The notes under the pieces are model-generated. The model was not told the origin of the DNA, made no database searches, and saw only the letters and a program-made list of their open reading frames with translations. A DNA stretch of 64,000 bases, taken from Brettanomyces bruxellensis. Taxonomy: Eukaryota; Ascomycota; Pichiomycetes; Pichiales; Pichiaceae. Both the position numbers and the translations under genes were made by a program. This document shows positions 54,255-63,814 of this stretch, piece after piece. The stretch spans positions 744,001 to 808,000 of the forward strand of contig NC_054687.1 in assembly GCF_011074885.1 (NCBI RefSeq), given 5' to 3'. The number at the start of each line of letters is the position of its first letter. The first letter of the stretch is position 1.

Positions 54255-55445
54255 ATGGATACCACGGCTACCTTTATCCATGCACCACAGAGGAGGAGCA
54301 ATCTACCTTCTATAAAAGATCTATTCCCTACGCTTGGAAACGCTCCAACTAGTGCGGTGAACTCCGCATTTCCTTCCGTGAAGAATTCAGCTTCATCAAA
54401 TATGGCACTTTCCCCTGGCTCTACCCCATCGGATACATACAATAATACAGGAGCTGTCTCTCCATTTGGCGGGAGAACTTTTGAGTCCGACAACTACACA
54501 TTAGCCTCTGATAACACTAGTGCAACCTACAGTGTGCCCCTCTCAGGCCAAGCACCACAAATACAATTACGGCAGCAACGACAGAAAATACAACAACAAC
54601 AACAGTCAATACCTTTGGCACCAGTCTCAAGCATGAATTCAGAATTTCAGCTACAGGAGCTTGCGAGCCTTACCAGTCAGATAAACTCGAAGATTGCAGA
54701 ATCTCAGGATATGAGTCTGGTTTCACGACAGCTACTCATCGATGGCTATGCGAGACTTCAGCAGCTGGGATACATATATCAGGAGTGGTCTAAGATGAAG
54801 GAGATGGAGGATGCCAAAATGGCGAACAGGGCACATACAAAGACATTCCAATCCATGGAAGAGCAGGCAGTGAGGGCATTGACATCTATGAATGAAACAC
54901 ATAACAGTGCAAGCTCATCTGTGTCTTCACCTTCGTCAATTCTCTCGTCTCCGACCAAGGTGCCTTCCCCAAGCATTCTTTCACCGGTTTCAAACGTTGC
55001 TTCATTATCATCTACTTTCAAGAGACGCAAGTCTGTCCCTTCTACCACATTCCGGAACAGGTCTAATTATGGACGAACAATGCGTTCCAATTCCTTATAT
55101 TCAGATGGAAAGATAAAGATCTCATGCAAGAGTCCTCGTTCACCAACATTCTCACAGCTATCATCACCATATTCCACATCAGCCGCATCGTCACCGGGGT
55201 CTCCTAGCAGTGCACCATTTGTTCCAAGTGAGTGCATGCACTGCCGATCCAGAGATACACCCGAGTGGAGAAGGGGACCAACTGGGGAGCGGACATTGTG
55301 TAATGCCTGTGGTCTTTTCTACGCCAAACTTTGCCGTAAATATGGGGAAAAGAAGGCCAAGGATGTGATGGAGGATCGAAAAACGAGAGGGATGGAGATG
55401 GATCGCAGGGTGTCAATAACATCTGCTCCGACCATAATACCATAA
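54255..55445 (+). CDS. GATA-type zinc-finger transcription factor
   Basis: 396 residues. One C-terminal GATA finger, C-X2-C-X18-C-X2-C at about residues 327-352 ([16 protein letters not shown] then [12 protein letters not shown]), followed by a basic tail ([16 protein letters not shown]). The spacing X18 and the EWRRGP core fit the class of yeast Gat2, Srd1 and Ecm23. The N-terminus has [16 protein letters not shown], a short conserved-looking motif, then Ser/Gln-rich sequence with a Gln run. The frame is open further upstream, but only from a non-ATG codon, so the ATG at 54255 is chosen. It probably binds GATA sites; target genes cannot be told. Confidence 0.88.
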   Translation: MDTTATFIHAPQRRSNLPSIKDLFPTLGNAPTSAVNSAFPSVKNSASSNMALSPGSTPSDTYNNTGAVSPFGGRTFESDNYTLASDNTSATYSVPLSGQAPQIQLRQQRQKIQQQQQSIPLAPVSSMNSEFQLQELASLTSQINSKIAESQDMSLVSRQLLIDGYARLQQLGYIYQEWSKMKEMEDAKMANRAHTKTFQSMEEQAVRALTSMNETHNSASSSVSSPSSILSSPTKVPSPSILSPVSNVASLSSTFKRRKSVPSTTFRNRSNYGRTMRSNSLYSDGKIKISCKSPRSPTFSQLSSPYSTSAASSPGSPSSAPFVPSECMHCRSRDTPEWRRGPTGERTLCNACGLFYAKLCRKYGEKKAKDVMEDRKTRGMEMDRRVSITSAPTIIP

Positions 55446-55787
55446 ATTCTCGTGGCATCTCTCATGATATGCCGTTCTCATTGGTTGCCGCAATAAAATA
55501 CTTTGGGATTACGCCTGCCTTTTCGCTTCTTACTGCTTTTGGTTATATTTTATGAGCTCTACTTTATGATGCATATTCTTGCAGTTATATGAACAATATT
55601 ACGACTTTAACGAACTTAACGATTTTAACTCTTTAATGTAGTATGACTTCTTAATCAGACATGCAGTCAATAGAAAATAAAACACGAGATACTAAAAAAA
55701 AGTAATGTAATTAACATAAAAATATGACGATACTGCTAACGTAAGAACATACAATACCTAATTTCACCAGATACGCCGGCCCAACAA

Positions 55788-56981
55788 CTAGAACAATTCA
55801 ATGTGATACAACACGAACGGTTCGTAATCCTGATCAACCAACGATGCATACTCGTGAAGAGAATTATCCTTTTGAATCTTACCATTTTTATCTGTCGAGA
55901 ACGCATTTCCTCCAAGATATTCGAACTTCGATAGAAGGTCCTTCTTTGCTCTGTTTATCGCCTTTTCGTTCTTTAACTTGAGCAAAAAGCAGGAGAATTC
56001 TGGAGGCAAGCCATATCTCAAAACAGATTCCACAAATGTTCTTAATAGTTTAATATGCACCCAAGCAGATGTCATTTCCATGTATGCCTCCTTCGAAAGA
56101 CGGATAAGATCGTTCTTCAATGATGCCTCTGATTTCGTTGCAGCTTCATACTCATTTCTCATCTTACTGATAGCTTCCTCTGAATAATTGAACTCTCTTG
56201 GAATCCATTTTGCCTCCCTTGCAGCAGTCAAGAACTGCTTCTCGTATTTTTTGAATAACGTAACGCCATACAAATTATACTCCGAATCCTCCGTGATTTT
56301 GTGAGCAGACCTTGGAACAACGTAAGGAGTCAAAGTTTCGTAGCTGTTCAAAAATGCGCTCTTCAAGGATTTCGGCACAACCAAAAGATCGGTTGTCAAA
56401 TGCTCAGAACCAAGAACAAAATCGTCCTTATTGACTATGTCATGAAGAGATTTCACAGTGAGGTCACCAGTCTGCTTCCTTTGTGCGGCTAGCAGATTCG
56501 AACGAGCAACATTATATGAACTATAAGCAGTCTTCAAGTCCGAGTCTAAGTTAAATGCCTCTTCAGAGATGGTTTTGATTAACTGTTCTGTTGGCTTGTC
56601 AAGTCTGTACCTGGAAGTATTCCATTGAAAAGTTTCTAAATACTCATCAACAGTCTTGCCGTCTATTTTCATTCTTGGAGCTTGGGTTTCGTTGGTGCTA
56701 CTAGAGCCAGAAGATAACGCTGCTAAAGGTGTTAAAACATTGCCAGCAATCTCCAAAACCTTTGAGATCGATGCGTGCAATTGATTGTCAATCTTTGCTA
56801 GTTCATCACTTTGCTCCACCAATGAGTCCAATGTACCCACTTTAAAACTTGGAAGCTTAAATGGTGTGAGTTTAACTTCACCTCCATTCACGTCTTTCTG
56901 CAGAAAAAGATGTAATGAATCTTCACTGCCTGCCGACTTTGGAAGGGCTATCATCAAATAGTTCGCCACTGGTTTAGACAT
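55788..56981 (-). CDS. VMA5: V-ATPase V1 subunit C
   Basis: 397 residues from the ATG at 56981 (MSKPVANYLMIALPKS), S. cerevisiae Vma5 392. Subunit C bridges the peripheral stalks of the vacuolar proton pump and is released during reversible disassembly. Family marks: FKLPSFKVGTLDSLVEQSDEL, a middle coiled region, LTTDLLVVPKSLKSAFLNSYE, VTLFKKYEKQFLTAAREAKW, ESVLRYGLPPEFSCFLL and the end DQDYEPFVLYHIELF-like tail. The frame continues six codons upstream without ATG. VMA5 converges with the GATA factor gene across a 342-bp gap that holds nothing recognisable. Confidence 0.95.
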   Translation of the reverse strand: MSKPVANYLMIALPKSAGSEDSLHLFLQKDVNGGEVKLTPFKLPSFKVGTLDSLVEQSDELAKIDNQLHASISKVLEIAGNVLTPLAALSSGSSSTNETQAPRMKIDGKTVDEYLETFQWNTSRYRLDKPTEQLIKTISEEAFNLDSDLKTAYSSYNVARSNLLAAQRKQTGDLTVKSLHDIVNKDDFVLGSEHLTTDLLVVPKSLKSAFLNSYETLTPYVVPRSAHKITEDSEYNLYGVTLFKKYEKQFLTAAREAKWIPREFNYSEEAISKMRNEYEAATKSEASLKNDLIRLSKEAYMEMTSAWVHIKLLRTFVESVLRYGLPPEFSCFLLKLKNEKAINRAKKDLLSKFEYLGGNAFSTDKNGKIQKDNSLHEYASLVDQDYEPFVLYHIELF

Positions 56982-56999
56982 ATTTGATTGGTTCCGCAA

Positions 57000-57323
57000 C
57001 TGTTGACGATATTATGGTTTGAAATCGACAAGTGTAAATTGGACATTCAAGATGATGTCCGTTAATTTGAGCTAATCTCGAACTATCTCCTAAAGTTCGT
57101 TGCGGTAATCAATAAAAAAAAAAAAGACGACCAAAATTTCCACCCAGAAGATCTTTGCCGATTAAAGCTAATTTCCACGGGAATTCGCTTTCTGCCTTTC
57201 GACCAAATTTGGCCGTAAGTTCATGGAGCATACTGATATGTGCTACATTTTAGAGATATGTCTTAAACCATTTTTACCAATGCTGATACAGTAATCTAAT
57301 TTATTATGTTTTACAGTTCATAT
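57000..57323. other. intergenic region
   Basis: About 340 bp between the VMA5 start and the stop of the THP2-like gene. It includes an A run near 57115-57125. Nothing else is recognised. Confidence 0.4.
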
Positions 57324-58181
57324 CTAATTGCCCGAATTTTCACCAATATCCTTCATTTCGACATCCTCATTCTTCGAACTGTCTGCCTTTACTTGCGATT
57401 TAGTCCCGGCAAGCTTATTATAACTTTGTCCAACACTTCCACTCTCAGCATCTAAACGTTTCTGCGTTTCATCTATTTTATGCTTTATCTGTACCATGCT
57501 GCCTCCTATGAAGTCAGTAACCTGTTTATACTGCTCATCCCAGTAACTTATGGATTTTTCTAATTCTCTGATCTTTTTGTTATAATATCTTTCATTTAGC
57601 AAAACGAGCTTAGACTTTTGCTTTGACACGGTATCGAATAGCTCTTTACCTTTCTGCACATCGGATTCACTGATAACAACCTCATCGGGAGAATTTTTAG
57701 CAAGATCACTCTTAGCTGGAGAACCTTTGAATAGTCTTTTTAATAGTTGTTGATCATCAGGGTCTTTAACATCTCTAAGAAATAATTCAAGCTGGGGCCC
57801 AGACAGCTCTGGAATTTCGTGGAAGATATTGCTTAATCTCACTGCTAACGAGTCATTGGTTGTCGATGCTCTTTGAAGAGCGGCCAATTTTGTATTATTG
57901 TATTGCTTATCATTTTTATCGATTTTCTCCGAAACTAGACGTTCATTTATATCCGCAACTTTTAGTTTCATCTCATTCTTATTCCTTATTAAAGATATGT
58001 TATCCAACACCAGTTTTTTGTGCAAGCTATCTATTTTATTGATTTTGCTTTCGTCTAACTGTGGGTCCTTTTTAATATCCTGCAATAACGTTAAAGCATC
58101 ATGTGACAACTTGAACGATTTCTCAAGTGCAGAGTCATATTTCTTGTGATCCTTCTCAATACTAGCGATTTTTGAATCCAT
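57324..58181 (-). CDS. THP2: coiled-coil protein, probably THO subunit Thp2
   Basis: 285 residues, mainly helical and charged, no membrane segment. The stretch KLVLLNERYYNKKIRELEKS, followed by ISYWDEQYKQV and a GG-containing turn and KHKIDETQKRL, resembles the C-terminal half of yeast Thp2 in pattern (length 261). Thp2 is part of the THO complex that couples transcription elongation to mRNA export. The similarity is weak and judged by eye, so a different small coiled-coil subunit (for example of a kinetochore or nuclear complex) remains possible. The tail is acidic (SSKNEDVEMKDIGENSGN). It is divergent from the MDP-1 gene with 264 bp between. Confidence 0.45.
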   Translation of the reverse strand: MDSKIASIEKDHKKYDSALEKSFKLSHDALTLLQDIKKDPQLDESKINKIDSLHKKLVLDNISLIRNKNEMKLKVADINERLVSEKIDKNDKQYNNTKLAALQRASTTNDSLAVRLSNIFHEIPELSGPQLELFLRDVKDPDDQQLLKRLFKGSPAKSDLAKNSPDEVVISESDVQKGKELFDTVSKQKSKLVLLNERYYNKKIRELEKSISYWDEQYKQVTDFIGGSMVQIKHKIDETQKRLDAESGSVGQSYNKLAGTKSQVKADSSKNEDVEMKDIGENSGN

Positions 58182-58445
58182 TAGATATCAGTTATTCTTT
58201 CCTCAATATCTTTTGGCGAAGGTTTCTGCAACTCTTCAAAAGTTTGGAAAACTTTAAGATCAGCAAAGCATGTGTTCGGCTCGTGCTTTATACTCGCGCT
58301 ATATTTACTTACTATTTTAATTTTTTTTTTCTATTTGTCACCGGTCCAAGTGCATTCATTACTCAGATCTGAAGGTCAACAAAACGGCGTTCTAACATAT
58401 TACACCAGAAACAACCTAGAGAATATAGAGAAAATACATACCATC

Positions 58446-59087
58446 ATGACAGTAAGAATTCAAGATTTAGAAGATAACAAAAAATATCCCAAAGCAATTG
58501 TTTTTGATCTCGATTATACCTTTTGGCGTAAGTTGGCATGCGATTAAGCTCTGAAATATTACTGATGAATACTAATGTATCAAACATTTTTAGCGTGCTG
58601 GTGTGATACGCATATTTCAACACCAATTAGATTAACACAAGACTCTACTCCAGAAAATCCCAAGATTGTTGATTCTGAAGATTTCTTAGTTGAACTTTAC
58701 CCAGATGTGAAACCTATTCTTGATTTCTTGGAAGAGCATCACATCATCATTTTTACAGCATCTAGAACGGCTAAACCCAGAATAGCAAAGAAAATGCTAA
58801 AATTATTTGGTCTTGATAAATACATATATAACTCTGAATGGGGTTATTACAGTAAAGTTGAACATATTCGGCAGTTGGTCGAGAACTATAATTCGAGTTT
58901 GAAAAAGGGAGAATCAGAGAACTTGACCTTTAGCGAAATATGCTTATTCGACGACGAATGGAGAAACTCGGACGTGGAGAAAAAACTGGGAGTGAAGTTT
59001 TGTCATTTACCTAACGAGCAACTTACATGGCATAATTTCCGATCGGGAATCGATGGATGGAGACGAAAAGCAGCAGACATCAATTGA
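58446..59087 (+). CDS. HAD-type magnesium-dependent phosphatase MDP-1, spliced
   Basis: Two exons, 58446-58527 and 58594-59087, give 191 residues. The 66-nt intron has GTAAGT, TACTAAT at 58570-58576 and TTTAG. Splicing restores the family signature FDLDYTFWPCWCDTH, with nucleophile Asp21 and Asp23. Other HAD motifs: FTASRTAKP (motif II), KVEHIRQL with Lys (motif III region) and LFDDEWRN (motif IV). The S. cerevisiae homologue is YER134C (178 residues). The family removes phosphate from small molecules or glycated proteins; the natural substrate here is unknown. Confidence 0.93.
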
Positions 59088-59296
59088 CCATCAAAATAAT
59101 AGCATATGATATATCAATTCATTAAATGAAAGGTGACATGAGACAGATGCAAAAAAAAATAAAATAACACTGAACACTACCTAGTCCAGCTAACCAGAGT
59201 CATTTAGTGTTATAACCATGAAAATATACCTATATACGAAAACAGAGAGGCCATACACTGTTTCCATAGCTGGAAACGATAGAAAGAGTGTGAAAA

Positions 59297-59700
59297 TTAG
59301 TCTGATTTGAATTGGGTAGCAAGGGCAACAAGATCTGAGTGCTCTGCGCTTTCCGGAACGGAAACTTCCTTCTATAATAAGATAGTAAATTTGTGTTAGT
59401 AAAAATCCGGCTCACAGGAATTTGGAATTTGAAAAAAGGTAACTCTGTACTCACTTCTTTCAAAAAGGCTTTGAGATCATCATCTGACCAATCAGCAATA
59501 TCCTTCTTGTTAACAACAACGGTCGATTTTAGAACTTCATCTTCATCTGGATCGTCAGAAGGTTTCTTTCCACCCAAAAAGCTTGGTTTCAAATGTGGAT
59601 AGGTCTTGAAGATTATAGAAGCAATTCCGAAAACTGCAACTGCAGAAATTGCAGCAATAGAAACGTTGCGACGTTGCTGTGGTGTCAAACTGAAAGTCAT
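59297..59700 (-). CDS. small single-TM protein with HeH/ISH1-like motif, spliced
   Basis: Exons 59455-59700 and 59297-59371 (minus strand) give 106 residues. The 83-nt intron has GTGAGT, a TACTAAC branch point and TTATAG. Without splicing the frame runs on into a Phe/Ser-rich tail with no meaning. The protein has a membrane segment at about residues 14-32 (SIAAISAVAVFGIASIIF), a Pro/Gly/Asp-rich linker and a C-terminal module WSDDDLKAFLKE-KEVSVP that resembles the helix-extension-helix/ISH1 motif. I do not recognise the protein. Mitochondrial outer membrane or ER location would fit, but is inference. It is convergent with the MDP-1 gene. Confidence 0.7.
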
Positions 59701-60572
59701 CTTATTCTTGTTAGAAGAAATTGAAATTTAGATTAGCAAACACGATAATGCGTAAATAGAAAACAGAATTTGACTATGCTAACTGTGACGATCGATACGA
59801 AGAATTGAACAGCGATAGAAATGATGTTCAGCAATAAATATCTGGCTCGATAAAAATTAAGGAGATTAGAAACGGAGATAGTTTCGGGTGAAAGCCAGGG
59901 AAGTAAGTGATAGGGGAAAGGAAATAGACATAGATTTCAAATTATGACTGTGCAAGTGAGTGATTGGATTTCGGAGGAAAAAAAAGCACGATACATGAAA
60001 AAGAGAGAAGGGAAAAAAGGTAAAAAGTTTTTTGTCACATTGTAGTTTGCCGGCTTGAGCACAGACCCAATTGAGTATATAAAAAAAAATTAGAGCAGGC
60101 TTTATCTACTCTGCACTTGACGGTTTTAATAACTAGCTTGATTGTGAATATTGCGAATGTGGCGCGAAACTCTACAAGCTTGGTAATTTTTATCGCTAGA
60201 TTTTGCAAATTCAACGTGTTACGCGTTAATAACAGGCTACAATAAGCTAATTTCATCGGAAAATGGACTGGACTAGTATTTGAATCCTTGGACCGTCGGA
60301 TTTTTAAAGGAGTATTAAAATGTATCATAAGCATATTTTAGATTCATTGCAAAAGAAAATGCGCATTGACTACACAGCCGATGTTAGATAATTGAATTTT
60401 TGTGGGTGGGGAACCGGCAGGCCGAATGTTAAAAGTAGATAAATGAGTTAGAAGAGGAAAGAGATAAGCGACCCGGCTTAAAGAGAATATCGGACATATT
60501 CGTAGAATTTTTGCCAATAACAAATTATGAATAATTAATTAGCAGCCCCAGATCTGCATTGCTACCTAGTAG
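59701..60572. other. intergenic region
   Basis: About 870 bp between two minus-strand genes. AT-rich with purine-rich patches near 59880-60030. The 99-codon open frame at 60035-60334 shows no conserved features. Nothing else is recognised. Confidence 0.4.
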
Positions 60573-61415
60573 CTAAACTTCATTCGTCTGATCCACTATC
60601 ATGTGTTCTGAAGTTTGTGGATCGTCGTGCTTCTGGTCGATCGACTCGGAAAGATACTCGTCAGGTGAAGTGCCGAATAATGCAATGTGAAGTCGATCGA
60701 CGATGGAAGAAATGGAATCAGCAATTGAACCATGGTTATCGTTTTCATGAGAGCCGATTGACCGACGAGGAATCTTTCTACTAGGAAATGGCTTTGCCGT
60801 TAGATACATTTCAGCAGGTATTTCACCAATATAGGCTCTGTCTCCAAAACCACCGACAAAATAAATAGATTCAACCTTAAACTTGACCCAGTAGGAATCA
60901 TGGATAGGATTTCCAGGGAACCAGCTTATGGCTTCATGATGCCTTGAGACGAAATATTCCTGCTCGGAATGTGTAGGCTTATAATTTATAAATTGACCCT
61001 TTAGGTTAAGACGAGGCGATCCCGCAACAGAGTGTGGTACTTTACCGATATAATGAGGATCAACACGATCTCCAGGTTGATGATCTCCAACTCGGATTGT
61101 CAACGATGCATTTGAGCCAGCGGCGATATTCTTATTAGAAGAGCTAATTCCAATCATCAACATTACTGGTTCACCATCCTGTTGACAGTCGGCATAATAC
61201 TCGACAAATCCAACGGGATATCCAGTGTTTGTATCATAGGTATTCAAGTTGGCAAGGGATTCTCTTGAAACAAGAGTTCTTGCAACTCTAGCAGCAGTTT
61301 CCACATCATGATATCCATGGCCGATTTCTTCGATATTTTGATCATAGCATCCAGCTGGTAACCCAGCAATGTATCTGGTATTTGCCAAAAGAAGCAAAGC
61401 AGTTGCAAATTTCAT
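60573..61415 (-). CDS. secreted CREG-like FMN-binding-fold protein
   Basis: 280 residues with a signal peptide (about residues 1-18, MKFATALLLLANTRYIAG). The core is the pyridoxamine 5'-phosphate oxidase-like split barrel of the CREG family: AARVARTLVSRESLANLNT, GYPVGFVEYYADC, NASLTIRVGD with an N-glycosylation site, RLNLKGQF, EQEYFVSRHHEAISWFP, YWVKFKVESIYFVGGFGDRAYI. CREG proteins are secreted or lysosomal glycoproteins, usually without enzyme activity. The last about 75 residues are a variable Ser/His/Asp-rich tail with dibasic sites (SRKIPRR). The role in yeast is unknown. The next upstream gene also encodes a secreted protein. Confidence 0.85.
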   Translation of the reverse strand: MKFATALLLLANTRYIAGLPAGCYDQNIEEIGHGYHDVETAARVARTLVSRESLANLNTYDTNTGYPVGFVEYYADCQQDGEPVMLMIGISSSNKNIAAGSNASLTIRVGDHQPGDRVDPHYIGKVPHSVAGSPRLNLKGQFINYKPTHSEQEYFVSRHHEAISWFPGNPIHDSYWVKFKVESIYFVGGFGDRAYIGEIPAEMYLTAKPFPSRKIPRRSIGSHENDNHGSIADSISSIVDRLHIALFGTSPDEYLSESIDQKHDDPQTSEHMIVDQTNEV

Positions 61416-62089
61416 AATAAGTATTTAACTACGTTGAACAGGTAATCAGTGACAACAGTTGTAATTGATAGTCTATTACTTAAACAGCTAACCGCCAAAA
61501 TTCACTTATTTTGACGTACAAATGCTGCTCTTATATACTTAACCAAACTGTGGTAGGCTTTCAAATTATTGATTAGTGTGCCTAATAAAAGCTGATGATT
61601 ACACTGAAAATAAAAATTATTACCCTTCTCCTTTCTGTGTGGGCTCACCGAAAAATGCGAAATGCCGCCTTCTACAGAAAGTGCCCGCTGCATGTCACGT
61701 GCAAATACCTGTTTCTTCTGTCTATTGGGCTAAGCTTTCTTCAATTTATGGAGTTGGCATACATTAGAGGGAGTATCATATCCGAACACATCGGAGATCA
61801 AAACAACAATTTGATACGTTATTCCGACACCAGGTAAATTGTCCAAATTAAATCTACAGAAAAAAATATTAGTTCAACTTTAGTAATTCTAGAAGCTCTA
61901 CAGTATTTACCAATAGTTAGTCATCGAAGTTTTTAGTGTGACATATCCTATACACCTGTATAATAAAAAGAGGGAGCCTCACGTCGGCCCAGTATGTCAA
62001 ATAACAAGCATTAAAATAAAAAAGAACCAAATTATCGTAATGAAAAAGCGCTCAAAATGTAAATGCGGAAAATCCCCAGGCCAAAGTAT
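61416..62089. other. intergenic region, promoter of the CREG-like gene
   Basis: About 670 bp between two secreted-protein genes on the minus strand. Open frames here are short and unconserved. No RNA gene is recognised. Confidence 0.4.
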
Positions 62090-62995
62090 CTACTCCTGGG
62101 TCTTTTCGGCCTCACCGTCACCTTCACCATCACCTTCACCATCATCAGGCTTCTTTCCCCACTTTTCCTTCTGGTGCTTTCCGTACTTCTTCCAGTGCTT
62201 CTTCTGCTCCTTTCCATAATGCTTCCAGTACTTTTTCTGCTCTTTTCCGTAATCATCCCAGCAAGCCTTTGGGTCGGCGGCAACTGAGCAATCTGGAGCT
62301 TCTGGTGGTGCATCCTGCTTCTGTAGCTGGTCCTCATTCTCGCCCTCATCATCAGATGCAGGCTTCTTTGGCGACCACTTCTTCTTCTGGTCCTTTCCAA
62401 AGTGCTTCCAGTATTTCTTCTGGTCCTTACCATAGTGCTTCCAGTACTTCTTAGGGTCTTTGACCGGCTTATCAGGAGCATCTTCTCCCTCACCACCCTC
62501 TTCCATAATCACAAACTGCTCATCATCATCATCCTCAGGCTTCTTTGGTGCCCACTTTCTTCTCTCCTCCTTTCCGTGGTGCTTCCAGTATTTCTTCTGG
62601 TCTCTGCCATAATCCTTCCAGTGCTTCTTTGGGTTCTTGATCTTGATCTCAATAATCTCGTCATCCTCGTCATCGGAATCCTCAAACTCCGAGTCGGATG
62701 GTGGATCCTCCCTTGGCTTCTTGCCCCACTTCTTCTTCTGGTGCTTTCCATAGTGCTTCCATTTCTTACCCTCATGTTTCCCGATCTTCTTCCAAGGATT
62801 CTTCTTCTCTGGCTCGGCTTCTGTCTCAAAGCCAATCAACGACGAAAAGGTTTCGACAATGCCGGAAAACATGGATTGAGGCTCCTCCTTAGAACATGGC
62901 ATAACAGCATGTTTCTGAACATGCTCTTCACCAATAGGCAAAGCCTCAGTATATGCTAGTGCACAAACAATTGCAGCGAGAACTGTGAATCTCAT
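62090..62995 (-). CDS. secreted 11-residue Trp-repeat protein, novel
   Basis: 301 residues. I do not recognise a known family. A signal peptide (about 1-18, MRFTVLAAIVCALAYTEA) precedes an about 45-residue region and then four blocks of the unit W-K-x-Y/H/F-G-K-x-Q-K-K-x. Tryptophans stand at 68, 79, 90; 126, 137, 148; 185, 196, 207; and 246, 257, 268, 279, always exactly 11 apart inside a block. Blocks begin with NP or DP and end KWxxKKP or KWGKKP, repeating every 58-61 residues, with acidic Asp/Glu linkers between. Many KK and RR pairs could be Kex2 sites. Three Cys lie outside the blocks or at their edge (34, 236, 245). Function unknown; binding to wall polymers, nucleic acid, heme or metal would all be guesses. 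Confidence 0.85.
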   Translation of the reverse strand: MRFTVLAAIVCALAYTEALPIGEEHVQKHAVMPCSKEEPQSMFSGIVETFSSLIGFETEAEPEKKNPWKKIGKHEGKKWKHYGKHQKKKWGKKPREDPPSDSEFEDSDDEDDEIIEIKIKNPKKHWKDYGRDQKKYWKHHGKEERRKWAPKKPEDDDDEQFVIMEEGGEGEDAPDKPVKDPKKYWKHYGKDQKKYWKHFGKDQKKKWSPKKPASDDEGENEDQLQKQDAPPEAPDCSVAADPKACWDDYGKEQKKYWKHYGKEQKKHWKKYGKHQKEKWGKKPDDGEGDGEGDGEAEKTQE

Positions 62996-63814
62996 CTTTG
63001 CTGTATAAACGTGTCTTTCTGTCTGGCGGTTTTGTGTGGTTAAGCAAATTATGATAATAGAAAAGGAAAGTGTGTGGTTGTCAGTTGTAGAAATTGCGGA
63101 GAACGCACTTCCTTTTATACTGTCACATAAATTTGCTAGGAGGGGCTTGGCACACTTATCGGCGCAGTCCGCCCTTGCTGTTTTGGGACAGCCTCCAAAT
63201 TTCGGTGGGCCGGTATTTCCACGTGTAGGGATGTGTTGGGGGCGATCGGGATCCCGAAAAAGAGACAGCGCGGGGAAGTTTTTTCCTGTTAATTATTTCG
63301 AGTCAATCGGGTGGCCGAGCCTCCAACCGGATGGCCGAGTTGCCGGGATACGCGGTTGAAGAATCGCTAAATAAAAATGAGAATGAGTGAAAGGAAAATA
63401 AACGAAAAAAAATTGTGAATAAATAAATGAAAAAAAGAAAATGAAAAAAAAAAAGGAAATGAAACGATATGGAATAAAAACGTCAACAAAAAACACCCGA
63501 TGAAATTAAATTCAAAATAAATCGGTGGCCACAGAATGTGTGGCTCATCCGAAAATGCATCCCGCAATAGATCAAATAACACCATAAACAACGGAAAATA
63601 ATCTACAATCAATTCAATGTAATGCAAGAGCCACAAATCACGCGGCATCGCTACACCACAGACATAAATAAACAACCTTTTGATGATAAACTAATATTAA
63701 ACTATTCAGCTCAAAAGGACAGTATAAAGAAAAGTAGGAGAATCAAGGAAGCCTGGTGTCATGAAATTATAACGGCTCCAAGGAACCCAAAAACAAAATA
63801 AAAAGCGGCATCGC
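62996..63814. other. intergenic region, promoter of the Trp-repeat gene
   Basis: About 820 bp. It contains the TATA box, CACGTG near 63221-63226, and GC-rich patches at about 63150-63350 with a repeated GGCCGAG-type motif (GTGGCCGAG, ATGGCCGAG). These are reminiscent of a tRNA A box, but no cloverleaf can be built. Confidence 0.45.
63112..63119 (-). promoter_or_regulatory. TATA box of the Trp-repeat gene
   Basis: TATAAAAG on the minus strand, 117 bp upstream of the ATG at 62995. A consensus TATA box at a usual yeast distance suggests strong, regulated expression. Confidence 0.6.

Noticed and set aside
62402..62959. 185-codon plus-strand frame opposite the Trp-repeat gene
   Set aside because: It mirrors the repeats on the other strand. 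The minus frame has a signal peptide, TATA box and regular repeats.
62090..62995. Trp-repeat protein as an alpha-pheromone precursor
   Set aside because: Tandem units and dibasic sites recall one, but spacers with Kex2 plus dipeptidase sites (KR-EA) are missing and units are separated by long acidic linkers.
63290..63360. Two GTGGCCGAG/ATGGCCGAG segments as a tRNA-Leu or tRNA-Ser
   Set aside because: They match an A box only; no anticodon arm, T arm or acceptor pairing follows.
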